Shown: piece after piece, positions 7,670-17,300 of the stretch | How the letters are laid out: every line of letters begins with the position of its first letter | Position numbering within the stretch: position 1 is the first letter of the stretch | NCBI GenBank assembly: GCA_965364735.1 | Contig: CBDTYW010000011.1 | Span: forward strand, 1 to 31,430 | From: CBDTYW01 sp965364735 | Lineage (GTDB): Bacteria; Actinomycetota; Nitriliruptoria; Nitriliruptorales; Nitriliruptoraceae | Direction of reading: 5' to 3' | Length of the DNA: 31,430 nt | The notes under the pieces: model-generated | Told to the model about the DNA's origin: nothing | The model's database searches: none | What the model saw: only the letters and a program-made list of their open reading frames with translations | Translations under genes and position numbers: made by a program

Positions 7670-8083
7670 ATGTTCGAGACCCCCACCGTCCTGTTCCTCT
7701 GCGTGCACAACGCGGGCCGCTCCCAGATGGCAGCGGGGTGGCTGCGCCACCTCGGCGAGGACCGGGTGCGCGTGCTCTCGGCGGGATCGAGCCCGAGCGA
7801 CGCGGTGAACCCCGCCGCCGTCGCGGTCATGGCGGAGGTGGGCATCGACATCTCCGACGCGACCCCGCACCGCTGGACCGACGAGGAGCTCGGGGCGTCC
7901 GACGTCGTCGTCACGATGGGATGCGGCGACACCTGCCCGGTCCTGCCCGGCACCCGCTACCTCGACTGGCCGCTCGAGGACCCAGCCGGCCAGGGCAACG
8001 CCATGGTCCGCGTCGTGCGTGACGAGATCGAGGGCAAGGTCCGCAGCCTCATGGCCGAGCTGGGAGTCAGAGCCGCTCGATGA
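7670..8083 (+). CDS. arsC: Arsenate-reductase-like low-molecular-weight phosphatase
   Basis: A 137-residue LMW protein-tyrosine-phosphatase fold. The P-loop C-X5-R is CVHNAGRS with Cys11 and Arg17. MGCGDTCPV supplies Cys85 and Cys89, the relay cysteines typical of the ArsC branch, and LDWPLEDPAGQG follows with the general-acid aspartate region. The branch reduces arsenate to arsenite with thioredoxin or mycothiol/mycoredoxin as electron donor; which one cannot be told from sequence. No other ars gene is nearby, so regulation of or coupling to efflux is not evident. The 3' end overlaps fadA6 by 17 bases in convergent orientation, with no room for a terminator. Confidence 0.85.
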   Translation: MFETPTVLFLCVHNAGRSQMAAGWLRHLGEDRVRVLSAGSSPSDAVNPAAVAVMAEVGIDISDATPHRWTDEELGASDVVVTMGCGDTCPVLPGTRYLDWPLEDPAGQGNAMVRVVRDEIEGKVRSLMAELGVRAAR

Positions 8084-9230
8084 TGGTGACGTTGGCCTGA
8101 CCGCCGCCCTCGCACATCGTCTGCAGTCCGTAGCGCCCGCCCGTGCGCTCGAGCTCGTGGAGCAGGGTGGTCATGAGCTTGGCGCCCGTGGCGCCGAGGG
8201 GGTGGCCCAGAGCGATCGCGCCGCCGTTGACGTTGACCTTGGCGTGGTCGACGTCGAGGTCCTTCATCCAGGCAAGGGCCACCGACGCGAAGGCCTCGTT
8301 GATCTCGACGAGATCGATGTCGTCCATCGTCATCCCGGCCTTGGTCAGCGCGTACTTCGTCGCCGGGATCGGAGCGGAGAGCATCTTCACCGGGTCGCCA
8401 CCGCGAACGGACAGGTGGTGGATGCGGGCGCGGGGCGTGAGGTCGTGGTCCTTCACGGCCTGCTCGGACGCGATCAGCAGCGCGGCGGAGCCGTCGGAGA
8501 TCTGTGACGCGAGGGCGGCGGTGAGCCGGCCACCGTCGACGAGCGTGCGCAGCGTCGCCATCTTCTCGATCGATCCGCCGCGCCGGGGGCCCTCGTCATG
8601 GACGACCTCACCCTCGGCCGTCACGACCGGGGCGATCTCGCGCTCGAAGCGGCCGCCGTCGATCGCGGCGATGGCACGCTCGTGGGAGGCGAACGCGAAC
8701 TGCTCCATGTCCTCGCGGCTGATCCCCCACTGCTCGGCGATCATCTCGGCGCCCCGGAACTGCGAGATCTCCTGGGTCCCGTAGCGCTTGACCCAGCCCT
8801 CAGATCCGGAGAACGGGTCCGTCATGCCGAGGTGGCTTGCCAACGTCATGGCCGACGCGATCGGGATCTGGGACATCGTCTGGACACCCCCGGCGACGAC
8901 GAGGTCCTGCGTGCCCGACATCACGCCCTGGGCGGCGAAGTGGACGGCCTGCTGGGACGAGCCGCACTGGCGGTCGATCGTGGTGCCGGGGACCTCCTCG
9001 GGCATCCCTGCGGCGAGCCATGCGGTCCGGGCGATGTCGCCCGCCTGGGTGCCGACGGTGTCGACGCAGCCGAAGACGACGTCCTCGACCGCGGCCGGGT
9101 CGACGCCTGTCCGCGCCATCAGCGCGGAGATGGAGTGCGCCCCGAGGTCAGCGGCGTGGACCGCGGCGAGCCCGCCGTTGCGTCGCCCGACGGGCGAGCG
9201 GACGGCGTCGATGATGTAGGCCTCGGGCAT
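8067..9230 (-). CDS. fadA6: FadA6-like acetyl-CoA acetyltransferase (thiolase)
   Basis: 387 residues from ATG 9230, with AGGAG seven bases upstream. A longer open frame extending to 9812 runs antiparallel within the Ltp gene and is not coding. All thiolase catalytic residues are present: Cys89 in DRQCGSSQQA, His343 in GHPLGATG, Cys373 in CEGGGQANV, plus NEAFASV. Length equals that of M. tuberculosis FadA6 (about 386), the thiolase of the KstR2 regulon that cleaves a beta-ketoadipyl-type CoA thioester in the final steps of C/D-ring degradation. It is the last gene of a leftward operon DUF35-Ltp-fadA6 (28 bases after Ltp) whose promoter carries the operator at 10932. A different FadA paralogue cannot be excluded without alignment. 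Confidence 0.87.
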   Translation of the reverse strand: MPEAYIIDAVRSPVGRRNGGLAAVHAADLGAHSISALMARTGVDPAAVEDVVFGCVDTVGTQAGDIARTAWLAAGMPEEVPGTTIDRQCGSSQQAVHFAAQGVMSGTQDLVVAGGVQTMSQIPIASAMTLASHLGMTDPFSGSEGWVKRYGTQEISQFRGAEMIAEQWGISREDMEQFAFASHERAIAAIDGGRFEREIAPVVTAEGEVVHDEGPRRGGSIEKMATLRTLVDGGRLTAALASQISDGSAALLIASEQAVKDHDLTPRARIHHLSVRGGDPVKMLSAPIPATKYALTKAGMTMDDIDLVEINEAFASVALAWMKDLDVDHAKVNVNGGAIALGHPLGATGAKLMTTLLHELERTGGRYGLQTMCEGGGQANVTIIERL

Positions 9231-9258
9231 GACGAACTCCTGATGGTTGACGACGCTG

Positions 9259-10455
9259 TTACCTGGTGACGATCGTGCAGCTGCCGTGGCCGAAGAGGCC
9301 CTGGTTGATCGAGAGCCCGACCTTGGCGCCCTCGACCTGACGGCCTCCGGCCTTGCCGGTGAGCTGCCAGTGCAGCTCACAGACCTGCGCGATGGCCTGG
9401 GCCGGCACGGCCTCGCCGAACGCACCGAGCCCGCCGGAAGGGTTGACCGGGATGCGTCCGCCGAGCGCGGTCTCGCCGGCGCGGAGCAGCTGCTCCGCCT
9501 CGCCGGTCTTGCAGATCCCGATCTGCTCGTACCAGTCGAGCTCGAGCGCGGACGAGAGGTCGTAGACCTCGGCGAGCGACAGGTCCTCCGGACCGACGCC
9601 GGCCTCCTCGTAGGCGGTGAACGCGATGTCGTCCTTGAACGGACGGGGCGGGAGCGCGTGGTTCGCGGCCGAGTCGGTCGCGAACATCGGCATGTCGATG
9701 GTCGTGTTCGGGAAGGTCGGCGTGGCGGTGGAGAGCCCGGCGATCCGCGGGGCGTCGGCGAGGCCGAGCGCCGCTGCCTTCTCCGGCGACGCGAGCAGGA
9801 TCGCCGCGCCACCGTCAGAGGTCGCGCAGATCTGGAGCAGCCGCAGCGGGTCAGAGACCATCGGCGAGGCGAGCACCTGCTCGAGCGTGAACGCCTTCGG
9901 GTAGCGCGCGTTCGGGTTGTGCACGGCCGCCTCGGAGTTCTTGACCTTCACCTGCGCGAAGTCCTCCTCGGTGGCGCCGTAGAGGTCCATCCGTCGACGG
10001 GCGTAGAGCGCGAAGTACGTCGGGTTGGTGATTCCCTGGAGGCGGAAGCGGAGCCAGTCGGTGTCGTCCCAGCGCTCCCCGGCCTGCGGGGCGAGGAACC
10101 CCTTCGGCGTGGTGTCGGCGCCGACGACCAGCGCGAGGTCGCTGAGCCCTGCCATGATCCGGGTGCGGGCGACGTCGATGGCCTGCGAGCCGGACGCGCA
10201 CGCCGCGTAGCAGGTCGCGATCTTGGCGCCATTCCAGCCGAGGGCCTGCGCGAACGTGGAGCCGGCCACGTAGCCGGGGTAGCCGTTGCGGACGGTCGCG
10301 GCACCCGCGACGAAGTCGACGTCGGCCCAGTCGACGCCGGCCTCGGACAGCGCTGCGCGGGCGGCGTGAACGCCGTAGCCGACGAAGCTGCGTCCCCACT
10401 TGCCCCACTCGTGCATGCCGGCCCCGACGATGCGTGCATCGTTGGCGCGGGTCAT
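9259..10455 (-). CDS. Thiolase-like lipid-transfer protein (Ltp/SCP-x thiolase domain)
   Basis: 398 residues, thiolase-superfamily Ltp group. The nucleophile segment TCYAACASGSQA has Cys86 at the thiolase cysteine position. The C-terminal His motif of true thiolases (GHPxGxTG) is replaced by GGLGAFGEAVPAQ, and NEAF is replaced by AEVYDLSS, so normal Claisen thiolysis is doubtful. In actinobacterial sterol catabolism such proteins pair with a DUF35 partner; Ltp2 with ChsH2-DUF35 is a retro-aldolase in side-chain removal, and Ltp3/Ltp4 sit beside a DUF35 gene. Here the DUF35 gene lies immediately upstream and overlaps by four bases (ATGA), supporting a complex. It ends in GHGSCTIVTR. Closest paralogue (Ltp2, 3 or 4) is uncertain. 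Confidence 0.85.
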   Translation of the reverse strand: MTRANDARIVGAGMHEWGKWGRSFVGYGVHAARAALSEAGVDWADVDFVAGAATVRNGYPGYVAGSTFAQALGWNGAKIATCYAACASGSQAIDVARTRIMAGLSDLALVVGADTTPKGFLAPQAGERWDDTDWLRFRLQGITNPTYFALYARRRMDLYGATEEDFAQVKVKNSEAAVHNPNARYPKAFTLEQVLASPMVSDPLRLLQICATSDGGAAILLASPEKAAALGLADAPRIAGLSTATPTFPNTTIDMPMFATDSAANHALPPRPFKDDIAFTAYEEAGVGPEDLSLAEVYDLSSALELDWYEQIGICKTGEAEQLLRAGETALGGRIPVNPSGGLGAFGEAVPAQAIAQVCELHWQLTGKAGGRQVEGAKVGLSINQGLFGHGSCTIVTR

Positions 10456-10901
10456 GAGGCGACCTCCGTGATCGGTGCCCAGCGCCAGGTGGTGCGCTCC
10501 TCGCCTTCGTCATCGACGTAGAGCCGCTCGACGACGAGCTCGACCGCCGTGCCGACGCGGATGTCGTCGGGCGTGGCGGTGTGCGAGAGCTGGCCGAGCA
10601 CGACCATCGCCTCGTCCTTGAGCTCGACCGCGACGACGGAGTACGGCGTGAACTCGTCACCGTCGACGATGTACGGCGCCGGCGGGGCGTAGTGGTTGGT
10701 CACGTAGGACCAGACTGTCCCGAAGCGCGACAGCGTCGTCGGGGCGAGCTCGTCGACGAGCGCCGTGCATGCCGGGCTGGGGCAGCCGGCAGCCAGCGGC
10801 GGGAACGACACGGTGGCGCAACGGCTGCACCGTTGACCGATCAACGACGGCGCGTCATCGTCCGTGAACCATCCATCGATCACCGGGGTCGCCACGCACA
10901 T
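10452..10901 (-). CDS. DUF35/OB-fold zinc-ribbon protein, Ltp partner
   Basis: A 149-residue protein with the DUF35 layout: an N-terminal rubredoxin-like zinc ribbon with Cys25, Cys28, Cys40 and Cys45 (GQRCSRC ... GCPSPAC), then an OB-fold domain containing GTVWSYVTNHYAPP, the usual DUF35 strand. Such proteins bind acyl-CoA and form heteromers with Ltp-type thiolases or MaoC-like hydratases. It is the first gene of the leftward operon with Ltp and fadA6; the ATG at 10901 follows ACGGAG. A -10-like TAGGCT (10930-10925) and operator 10932-10948 lie 24 to 47 bases upstream. Confidence 0.85.
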   Translation of the reverse strand: MCVATPVIDGWFTDDDAPSLIGQRCSRCATVSFPPLAAGCPSPACTALVDELAPTTLSRFGTVWSYVTNHYAPPAPYIVDGDEFTPYSVVAVELKDEAMVVLGQLSHTATPDDIRVGTAVELVVERLYVDDEGEERTTWRWAPITEVAS

Positions 10902-10924
10902 CTCCGTCGTCTGCTCGTGCCCCC

Positions 10925-10948
10925 AGCCTAATCTGACGGGTCGTCAGA
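10925..10948 (-). promoter_or_regulatory. Operator 3 and -10 of the DUF35-Ltp-fadA6 operon
   Basis: TCTGACGGGTCGTCAGA at 10932-10948 is the repeated inverted repeat. Read leftward it is followed by one T and then TAGGCT, the identical arrangement seen rightward at 25146-25169 before the acyl-CoA dehydrogenase pair. The start of the giant surface gene is about 360 bases away in the other direction, so this site more likely serves the catabolic operon. Confidence 0.75.
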
Positions 10949-11176
10949 AACGAACCGCCCACGCTGCCGCGGCTCCCGCACGGCCCCCGACACCGCGCAC
11001 GACAGATCTTGAGGTGCTTTTTCTGAAATCGGACAGTTCGCCACGCGGACGCGCCGACGACCACGCAACGTCACCCGGGCGGCCGTTCGGCCACCATCGC
11101 CGTGACGCTGCGCGAGACCTGCGCGGTCAACGCCAGAACCCGAGCATTCACCGCTCAGGCTCGGCGAACCGGCCAC
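10949..11176. other. Intergenic stretch without a supported gene
   Basis: This 228-base stretch precedes the giant surface gene's promoter candidate. Although the giant gene's frame stays open back to 10864, the encoded residues are proline/arginine-rich and have no signal-peptide character, so they are not counted as protein. An AT-richer patch around 11008-11040 (TTGAGG ... CTTTTTCTGAAATC) could hold a further promoter or activator site. Nothing else is recognised. Confidence 0.5.
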
Positions 11177-11307
11177 TTGCATTCCGGCCACCTGCCCGTC
11201 CTAGGTTCCCAGTGACGCTTCTCGCGAGGTGTCCGAGCGGGGGCTCACGGTCCGCCGCTGCCCGAAGCCGTCTGCTGGGAACCGGGCGCCCGTGGAAGGG
11301 CGCGCTC
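11177..11307 (+). promoter_or_regulatory. Promoter candidate and leader of giant surface protein 1
   Basis: TTGCAT (11177-11182) and TAGGTT (11202-11207) could form a promoter with 19-base spacing, giving a leader of roughly 95 bases. The leader carries CGGGGGCTC at 11238-11246 and, before the start, CCCGTGG with GAAGGG as ribosome-binding site. The same blocks in the same order precede the paralogous gene at 27756 (CCTAGGGTT, CGGGGGCTC, CCCGTGG, then GCGCxCTCATG). No known riboswitch class was recognised. Confidence 0.45.
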
Positions 11308-14300
11308 ATGCCTCACACCGCTCCGCTGCACCGCCGGATCACCTCGGTCGTCGCCGTTCTCGGGCTGGTCGTCGGCGTGATCGCCGTCGGCCCGACGAGC
11401 CCGGCGTTCGCGTTGACGAACCTCAACCTCGTCGTCGACTCGCCCGACGACTTCGGCGACGCCAGCCCCGGAGATGGATCCTGCGACGACGGCACCGGCT
11501 CGTGCACGCTGCGCGCCGCGTTCGAGGAGCACAGCGCGACGAACGACACGGGCACGACGACGGTGACCGTGCCGGGCTGGCGCATCGTCCTGGACGACAC
11601 GCTGTACGCCGCCCCTGCGGTGAGCCGCGAGCTGGTCCTGCAGGGCGTCGGCATGGGCGCGACGATCCTCGACGGTGACGACGCGACCTTCTCCCCCGCG
11701 GGCGGGTTCGCCATCCCGTCACCGGCAACGGCGCGACGGGTCATCGAGGTCGCCGAGGGCAGCCTCACGCTCAACGATCTCACCGTCACCGGCGGTGCCT
11801 CCCAGAACCAGCTCAACCTCGCCGGGACGGTGAACTTCGGCGGCGGCGGCCTCCTCGTCGACTTCCCCGGGGACAACCTGACGTTGTCCAACACCGAGTT
11901 CACCAGCAACGTCTCGACCCTCTCCGGTGGCGGCCTCGAGTACTGGGGCACCGGCGCGGTCCAGATCACCGGGTCCGCCTTCTACGGCAACACGACCAAC
12001 AGCCTCGGTGGCGGTGCCGCCATCAACGTGAACGCAAGCTCGGTCCTCATCGAAGACACGGACTTCGAGCGCAACGGTCTGCGGCCCGGCAGCGCCATCG
12101 AGCCTCCCGCAAGCTTCGTCCCGCGACAGGGTGGCGGGCTCTACCTCAACGACAACGCGACGCTGCGGGGCCTGCGCTTCACCGACAACACCGCGCTCGA
12201 GGGCGGCGGACTGTTCCTGGCAAGCAACTTCGTCACGCTGTCCGACAGCGACCTGTCCGGCAACCACGCGTGGGAGAACGGTGGCGGGGTCCACGCATCC
12301 GACGTCGGCGGCACGCTCTCCGTCAGCACCACCGAGTTCGTGAGCAACGGCGCGTTCGACCCCGACGGCGACGGCGGCTACGACGACGGCCTCGGCGGCG
12401 CGATCTCGGTGGGCGCCGGCCGTCTGAACGTCACCGACAGCGGGTTCAGCCTGAACTTCGCCCGTGACGGTGGCGCGATCGCCCGGCAGGGCGCGGCGCC
12501 GACGAACTCCATCAACGTCGACACGTCCTGGTTCGAGGCCAACACCGCCCATCGCAACGGTGGCGCCTACGCGGCGCTGATCGACAGCGCCACCTTCGGG
12601 TCGAGCACGGCGATCTTCGACAGCGTGTCCCTCCTCGCGAACGCCGCGACGACGGGCGACGGCGGCGCGGTCTACAACGCCGACTCCGACGGGGCGATCT
12701 TCCGCTTCACGACGCTCTCCGACAACGTCGCGGCTGGGACGAACCACCTCCACGCGGTCGACCCCGGCAGCGTCACCGTGAACCTCTCCCTCGCCGACTT
12801 CGACGGAGCAAGCACCGACTGCCTCAACGTCGATTCCAGCGCCACGAAGTACGCCTCGCTCGCCACGTGCAGCCTGTCGTCGACAGCTGCTGACCAGACC
12901 TTCGGCGCACCCGTCGTCGAGCAGGGCCCGTCCGTCGCGGTCGGCAACGGTCAGATGGGCCGCTTCCAGACGGTCGCTGCCAGCACCGGCGGGGCGGTCG
13001 TCAGCGGACCGTCGTGCAACGGCGACGACCAGCGCGGGGCCGCCCGGCTCCAGAGCGGCACCACCTGTGACCACGGTGCCATCCAGTCCGGCTTCCTCGT
13101 CAACGAGGACGGCGACCTCCCGGACCTGACCCCCGGCGACGGGCTGTGCGACACCGACAACGGCACCGTGGGCGAACAGTGCTCGCTGCGCGCCGCGGTC
13201 ACCGAGGGCAACCTGCTCACCGGCACGGCGGCCATCGACGTCATCCCGCTGAACAACCCGTGGGTTCCGGACGTCAACGCGGTCCTCACGGTCACCCAGG
13301 ACACGATCCTCGTCGAGCGTCCTGCTGCGGACAACAGCCGCACGGTGCGCGTCAACCACGCCGCCGACGACTCCCTCTTCGAGGTGGCCGCCGGGGTCAG
13401 CCTCGACGTGAACGGGCTCTGGCTGAGCTTCGGGGCCACGGCCGCGAACCTCGGGACGTTCTTCCGGCTCCTCAACGGCGCGGACCTGCGCCTGATGAAC
13501 ATGGAGATCGACGGCGGGATCGCCACCACCGACGGCGGCGCCATCCACGCTGCCGGGTTGAACGACCTCGTCCTGCGCGACGTCGAGATGACGTGGAACC
13601 AAGCCGGGGACAGCGGTGGCGCGATCCACATGACCAGCGGCTCGTTGACCTTGCGCGACAGCTTCGTCGGCCTCGAGCGCGGCGATGACCCAGGCCCGAA
13701 CCTGGCACGGCTCAGCGGCGGCGCGATCCACGCGACCGGCAGCTCCGACCTCGACATCCGCTCGACGATCTTCGCGAACAACGGTGTGGGCACCACCGAC
13801 CTCGCGGCGCCGAACAACCGCTTCGGTGGGGCCATCAGCCTCGAGGGCGGCTCCGTCGCGCGCTTCGGTGACACGTCGTTCACGGACAACATCGCTGGCC
13901 AGGGCGGCACCAGCGTGTTCGGCTACGGCGCAGCCATCAGCAACAACGACGGACAGGTCACCTTCGCCCCGGTCAGCCGGGCAGCGGTGTTCGACAGCAG
14001 CTTCACGAACAACGACACCCCCGCAGGCGCCGCAGGCGCGATCTACACCGTCACCGGGATCAGCCGGGTGCGCAACGCGTTCGTCACGGGCAACGACGCC
14101 GTCTTCGGGTCCGGTGCGTTCGAGGTGCCCGGCTCCGGGACGATCTCGATCGTCGGGTCCGAGGTCTCGGCCAACACCAGCGGCGCGGCCTTCGGCGGTG
14201 CCGTCTCCGCCGGCGTCGGCGGAACCGTCATCCTCGCGGACACGTTCTTCGAGAACAACTCCTCGACCACCGAGGGCGGGGCCGTGCACGTCGCGGGGTC

Positions 14301-17300
14301 GGTCGAGACCCACCTCCACGGCCTGACCTTCAAGGGCAACGTCGCCGGTGACTTCGGTGGCGCCATCAACGCCAACGTCCCGATCCAGATCCGCAGCTCC
14401 ACGTTCATCGACAACGACGGCGGCGCGGCCGGCGGAGCGATCCGCCTCACCACGAACGCGGTCGGCTCCGTCATCGAGGACTCCTCGATCGGCACGGTCG
14501 CCAACCCGAACCTTGCCGCCACAGGAGCGGGGATCTCTGCGGACAGCGCGGTCGACATCATCAACACCGACGTGGTCGGCCAGGGCAACAGCGGGGCTTT
14601 GGGCGGCAACATCGATCTCGATGTCCCCACCGGTGAGACCACCCGGATCATCGGCGGCAGCGTCACCGACGGCACCGCGTCCAGCGGCGGCGGCATCCGC
14701 TACACGGGGCTCGGGGCCCTCGTCATCGACGGGACCACCATCTCCGACAACGCCGTCAACAGCGTCGGCGACGAAGGCGGCGGCATCGCGGTCCTCGGCG
14801 CCGACTTCACGATGCGCAACGCCACCGTCTCCCGCAACGCTGCCCCGAACGGCAACGGCGGCGGCATCTTCGTCTTCACCGACGGGGAGAACTCGGTGTT
14901 GATCGAGGACTCGTTGTTCGAGGACAACACCGGTGACTCTGCCACAGGCACCGCGATCCACCTCGAGCAGGACTCCCCGCTGACGCTGCGTCGCACCACG
15001 ATCACCGACGACCCGTTTGCAAACGGCTTCGATGTGAGCGGGTCGGACGGGCCCGGCGCGGACGGACCCATCGTTCTTGACGAGGTCACCTTCGTCGGAG
15101 ACCCGACCAACGACGTCCGCCCCTACATGCTGATCATCGCCCGCCCGTTCACGATGCTGAGCTCGACGCTCACGGGCGGGTCCGTGATCGTCAACAACAA
15201 CTCGGCGCCTGCCACGATCCTGAACTCGACCTTCGAGCTGACCGGGATCGAGGTCTACGGCGATCTCGACGTCGTCCGGTCCACGTTCTTCGGCAACTCA
15301 GGTCTCGAGCCGGCGCTCGAGGTGTTCGCCAACGCGGCCCTGACCGTCACCTCCTCGACCATCGTCGGCTACACCGGCTCAGCCATCGAGACAACCTCGA
15401 CGGTCACCCCGATCGTCGATCGCTCGATCCTCGAGGGCAACAGCCCCAGCGAGTGCATCGGCACCATCGAGGTGTCGTACACGCTGATCGGCACCTCCGG
15501 TGGGGGTTGCACCCTGACGGGTCCGCAGCTCGCGACCAACATCCTCGACGACACCGCGGACCTCGCCCCGATCCTGGCGGACAACGGCGGGCTCACCGAG
15601 ACGCTGCTGTTCCAGTCCTCGTCCGCAGCCGTCGACGTCGCCCCGGAGATCGGGACGGTCGCCACCGATCAGCGCGGGCTCTTCGGCGTGGTCAACGGGC
15701 TCGCCGACCTCGGCGCGGTCGAGGCGCAGGTCGGCGAGCTCGCCGCCCCGTCGCTGACCGTCAGCATCCTGGCTGACCAGCCGGTCTACACGCCAGGCGC
15801 GAGCATCGTCCCGTCCAGCGACATCTCCGCTCAGGAGATCCAGTCCTCGTCGCTGAACCAGACCAACGTGCTCGAGGCGCCGATCAGCGCGATCCCGATC
15901 AGCGCGATCCCGATCAGCGCGATCCCGATCTCCGCCATCCCGATCAGCGCGATCGACCTCACGCTGCCGGGTGTCCAGGAGACGCTCGCCGGAACGCCGC
16001 TCAACGAGATCCGCCTGTTCGAGCCGATCGGCCAGAACGGCCAGGTCGAGAACATCCGCCAGCTGCTGGAGCTGTCGACGACGGGGCTCGAGAACCGCCC
16101 CCGACAGTCGATCACCCTGCAGAACGTCCTCGACGACCCGGGGACCGCCCCGGTGATCCTGTCCGCGCCGATCTCGGCCATCGACTTCGGCGAGACGCCC
16201 ATCTCTGCCATCCCGATCAGCGCCATCCCCATCTCGGCCATCCCGATCTCCGCGATCGACTGGGTGACGATCCTCGACGACCAGACCACGACCGACCCGG
16301 CCGAGGCGCTGTGCAACCTGTTCGCCGCCAACGGGTTCAGCTGTGGTGATCTGGGGACGACGCCGGGCGACGCCACGATCCTTGACGCTGCCATCGCCGG
16401 TGCCCCCATCTCCGCGATCCCGATCAGCGCCATCCCGATCAGCGCCATCCCGATCAGCGCCATCCCGATCAGCGCCATCCCGATCAGCGCGATCAACCTC
16501 AGCGCCAGCCCGATCTCGGCGATCCCGATCAGCGCCATCCCGATCAGCGCGATCGAGGTGAACGGGACACCGATCTCGGCGATCCCGATCTCCGCGATCG
16601 AGGTCGAGGGCGTGCCGATCTCGGCAATCCCGATCTCGGCGATCCCGATCAGCGCCATCCCGATCTCCGCCATCCCGATCAGCGCGATCCCGATCAGCGC
16701 CATCAACGTCACGGGCTCCCCCATCTCGGCGATCCCGATCAGCGCCATCCCGATCTCCGCGATCAACCCGCAGTCCTCGCCGATCTCGGCGATCCCGATC
16801 AGCGCCATCCCGATCTCCGCCATCCCGATCAGCGCCATCCCGATCAGCGCCATCCCCATCTCCGCGATCGACGCGCAGGCATCGCCGATCTCGGCGATCC
16901 CGATCTCCGCGATCCCGATCAGCGCGATCGACCAGATCATCGACTGCAACCTCGTCGACTGCCAGAACGACACCCTCGGTGACGCCGGCGACGCCGGCGC
17001 GATCCTGGGAACCGCCACCGTCGGGCTGCTGGGCGACACGCTCAGCGCCGAGGGCAGCATCCTGTCCGACATCATCGCGTACGTGGACCGTCAGGCCCTC
17101 GGAGTCCAGGCAGCGCTCGACGCCACCGTCACGGGTGACCTCGGCACCTACGGCACCGCGCTGTTCGACGACCTCCTGCCGCTCACGGGCCTCGACCTCG
17201 CGACCACGCCGCTGCAGGACATCCTGCCGGGGCTCCCGCTGGACATCGATGGCCTGCGTCAGCTGATGGACGCCATCGGCTCGCAGGAGTCGCAGCAGCT

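Noticed and set aside
11226..11270. tRNA-Ser-like string GAGGTGTCCGAGCGG in the leader of giant gene 1
   Set aside because: No acceptor stem, anticodon arm or GGTTCGAATC T-arm follows, and the matching leader of the paralogue lacks it.
10864..11307. In-frame N-terminal extension of the giant protein by 148 residues
   Set aside because: It overlaps the opposite-strand DUF35 gene and its operator, is proline/arginine-rich, and would bury the signal peptide; ATG 11308 has a ribosome-binding site and matches the start of the paralogue.
11208..11307. Known riboswitch (c-di-GMP-I, ydaO/c-di-AMP, cobalamin) in the giant gene leader
   Set aside because: None of the conserved core strings of these classes could be found; only the similarity to the paralogue's leader is supported.
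15880..16929. Possible CRISPR array because of short regular DNA repeats
   Set aside because: The 15-base units are contiguous, vary at codon third positions and encode a constant peptide; there are no unique spacers and no cas genes.
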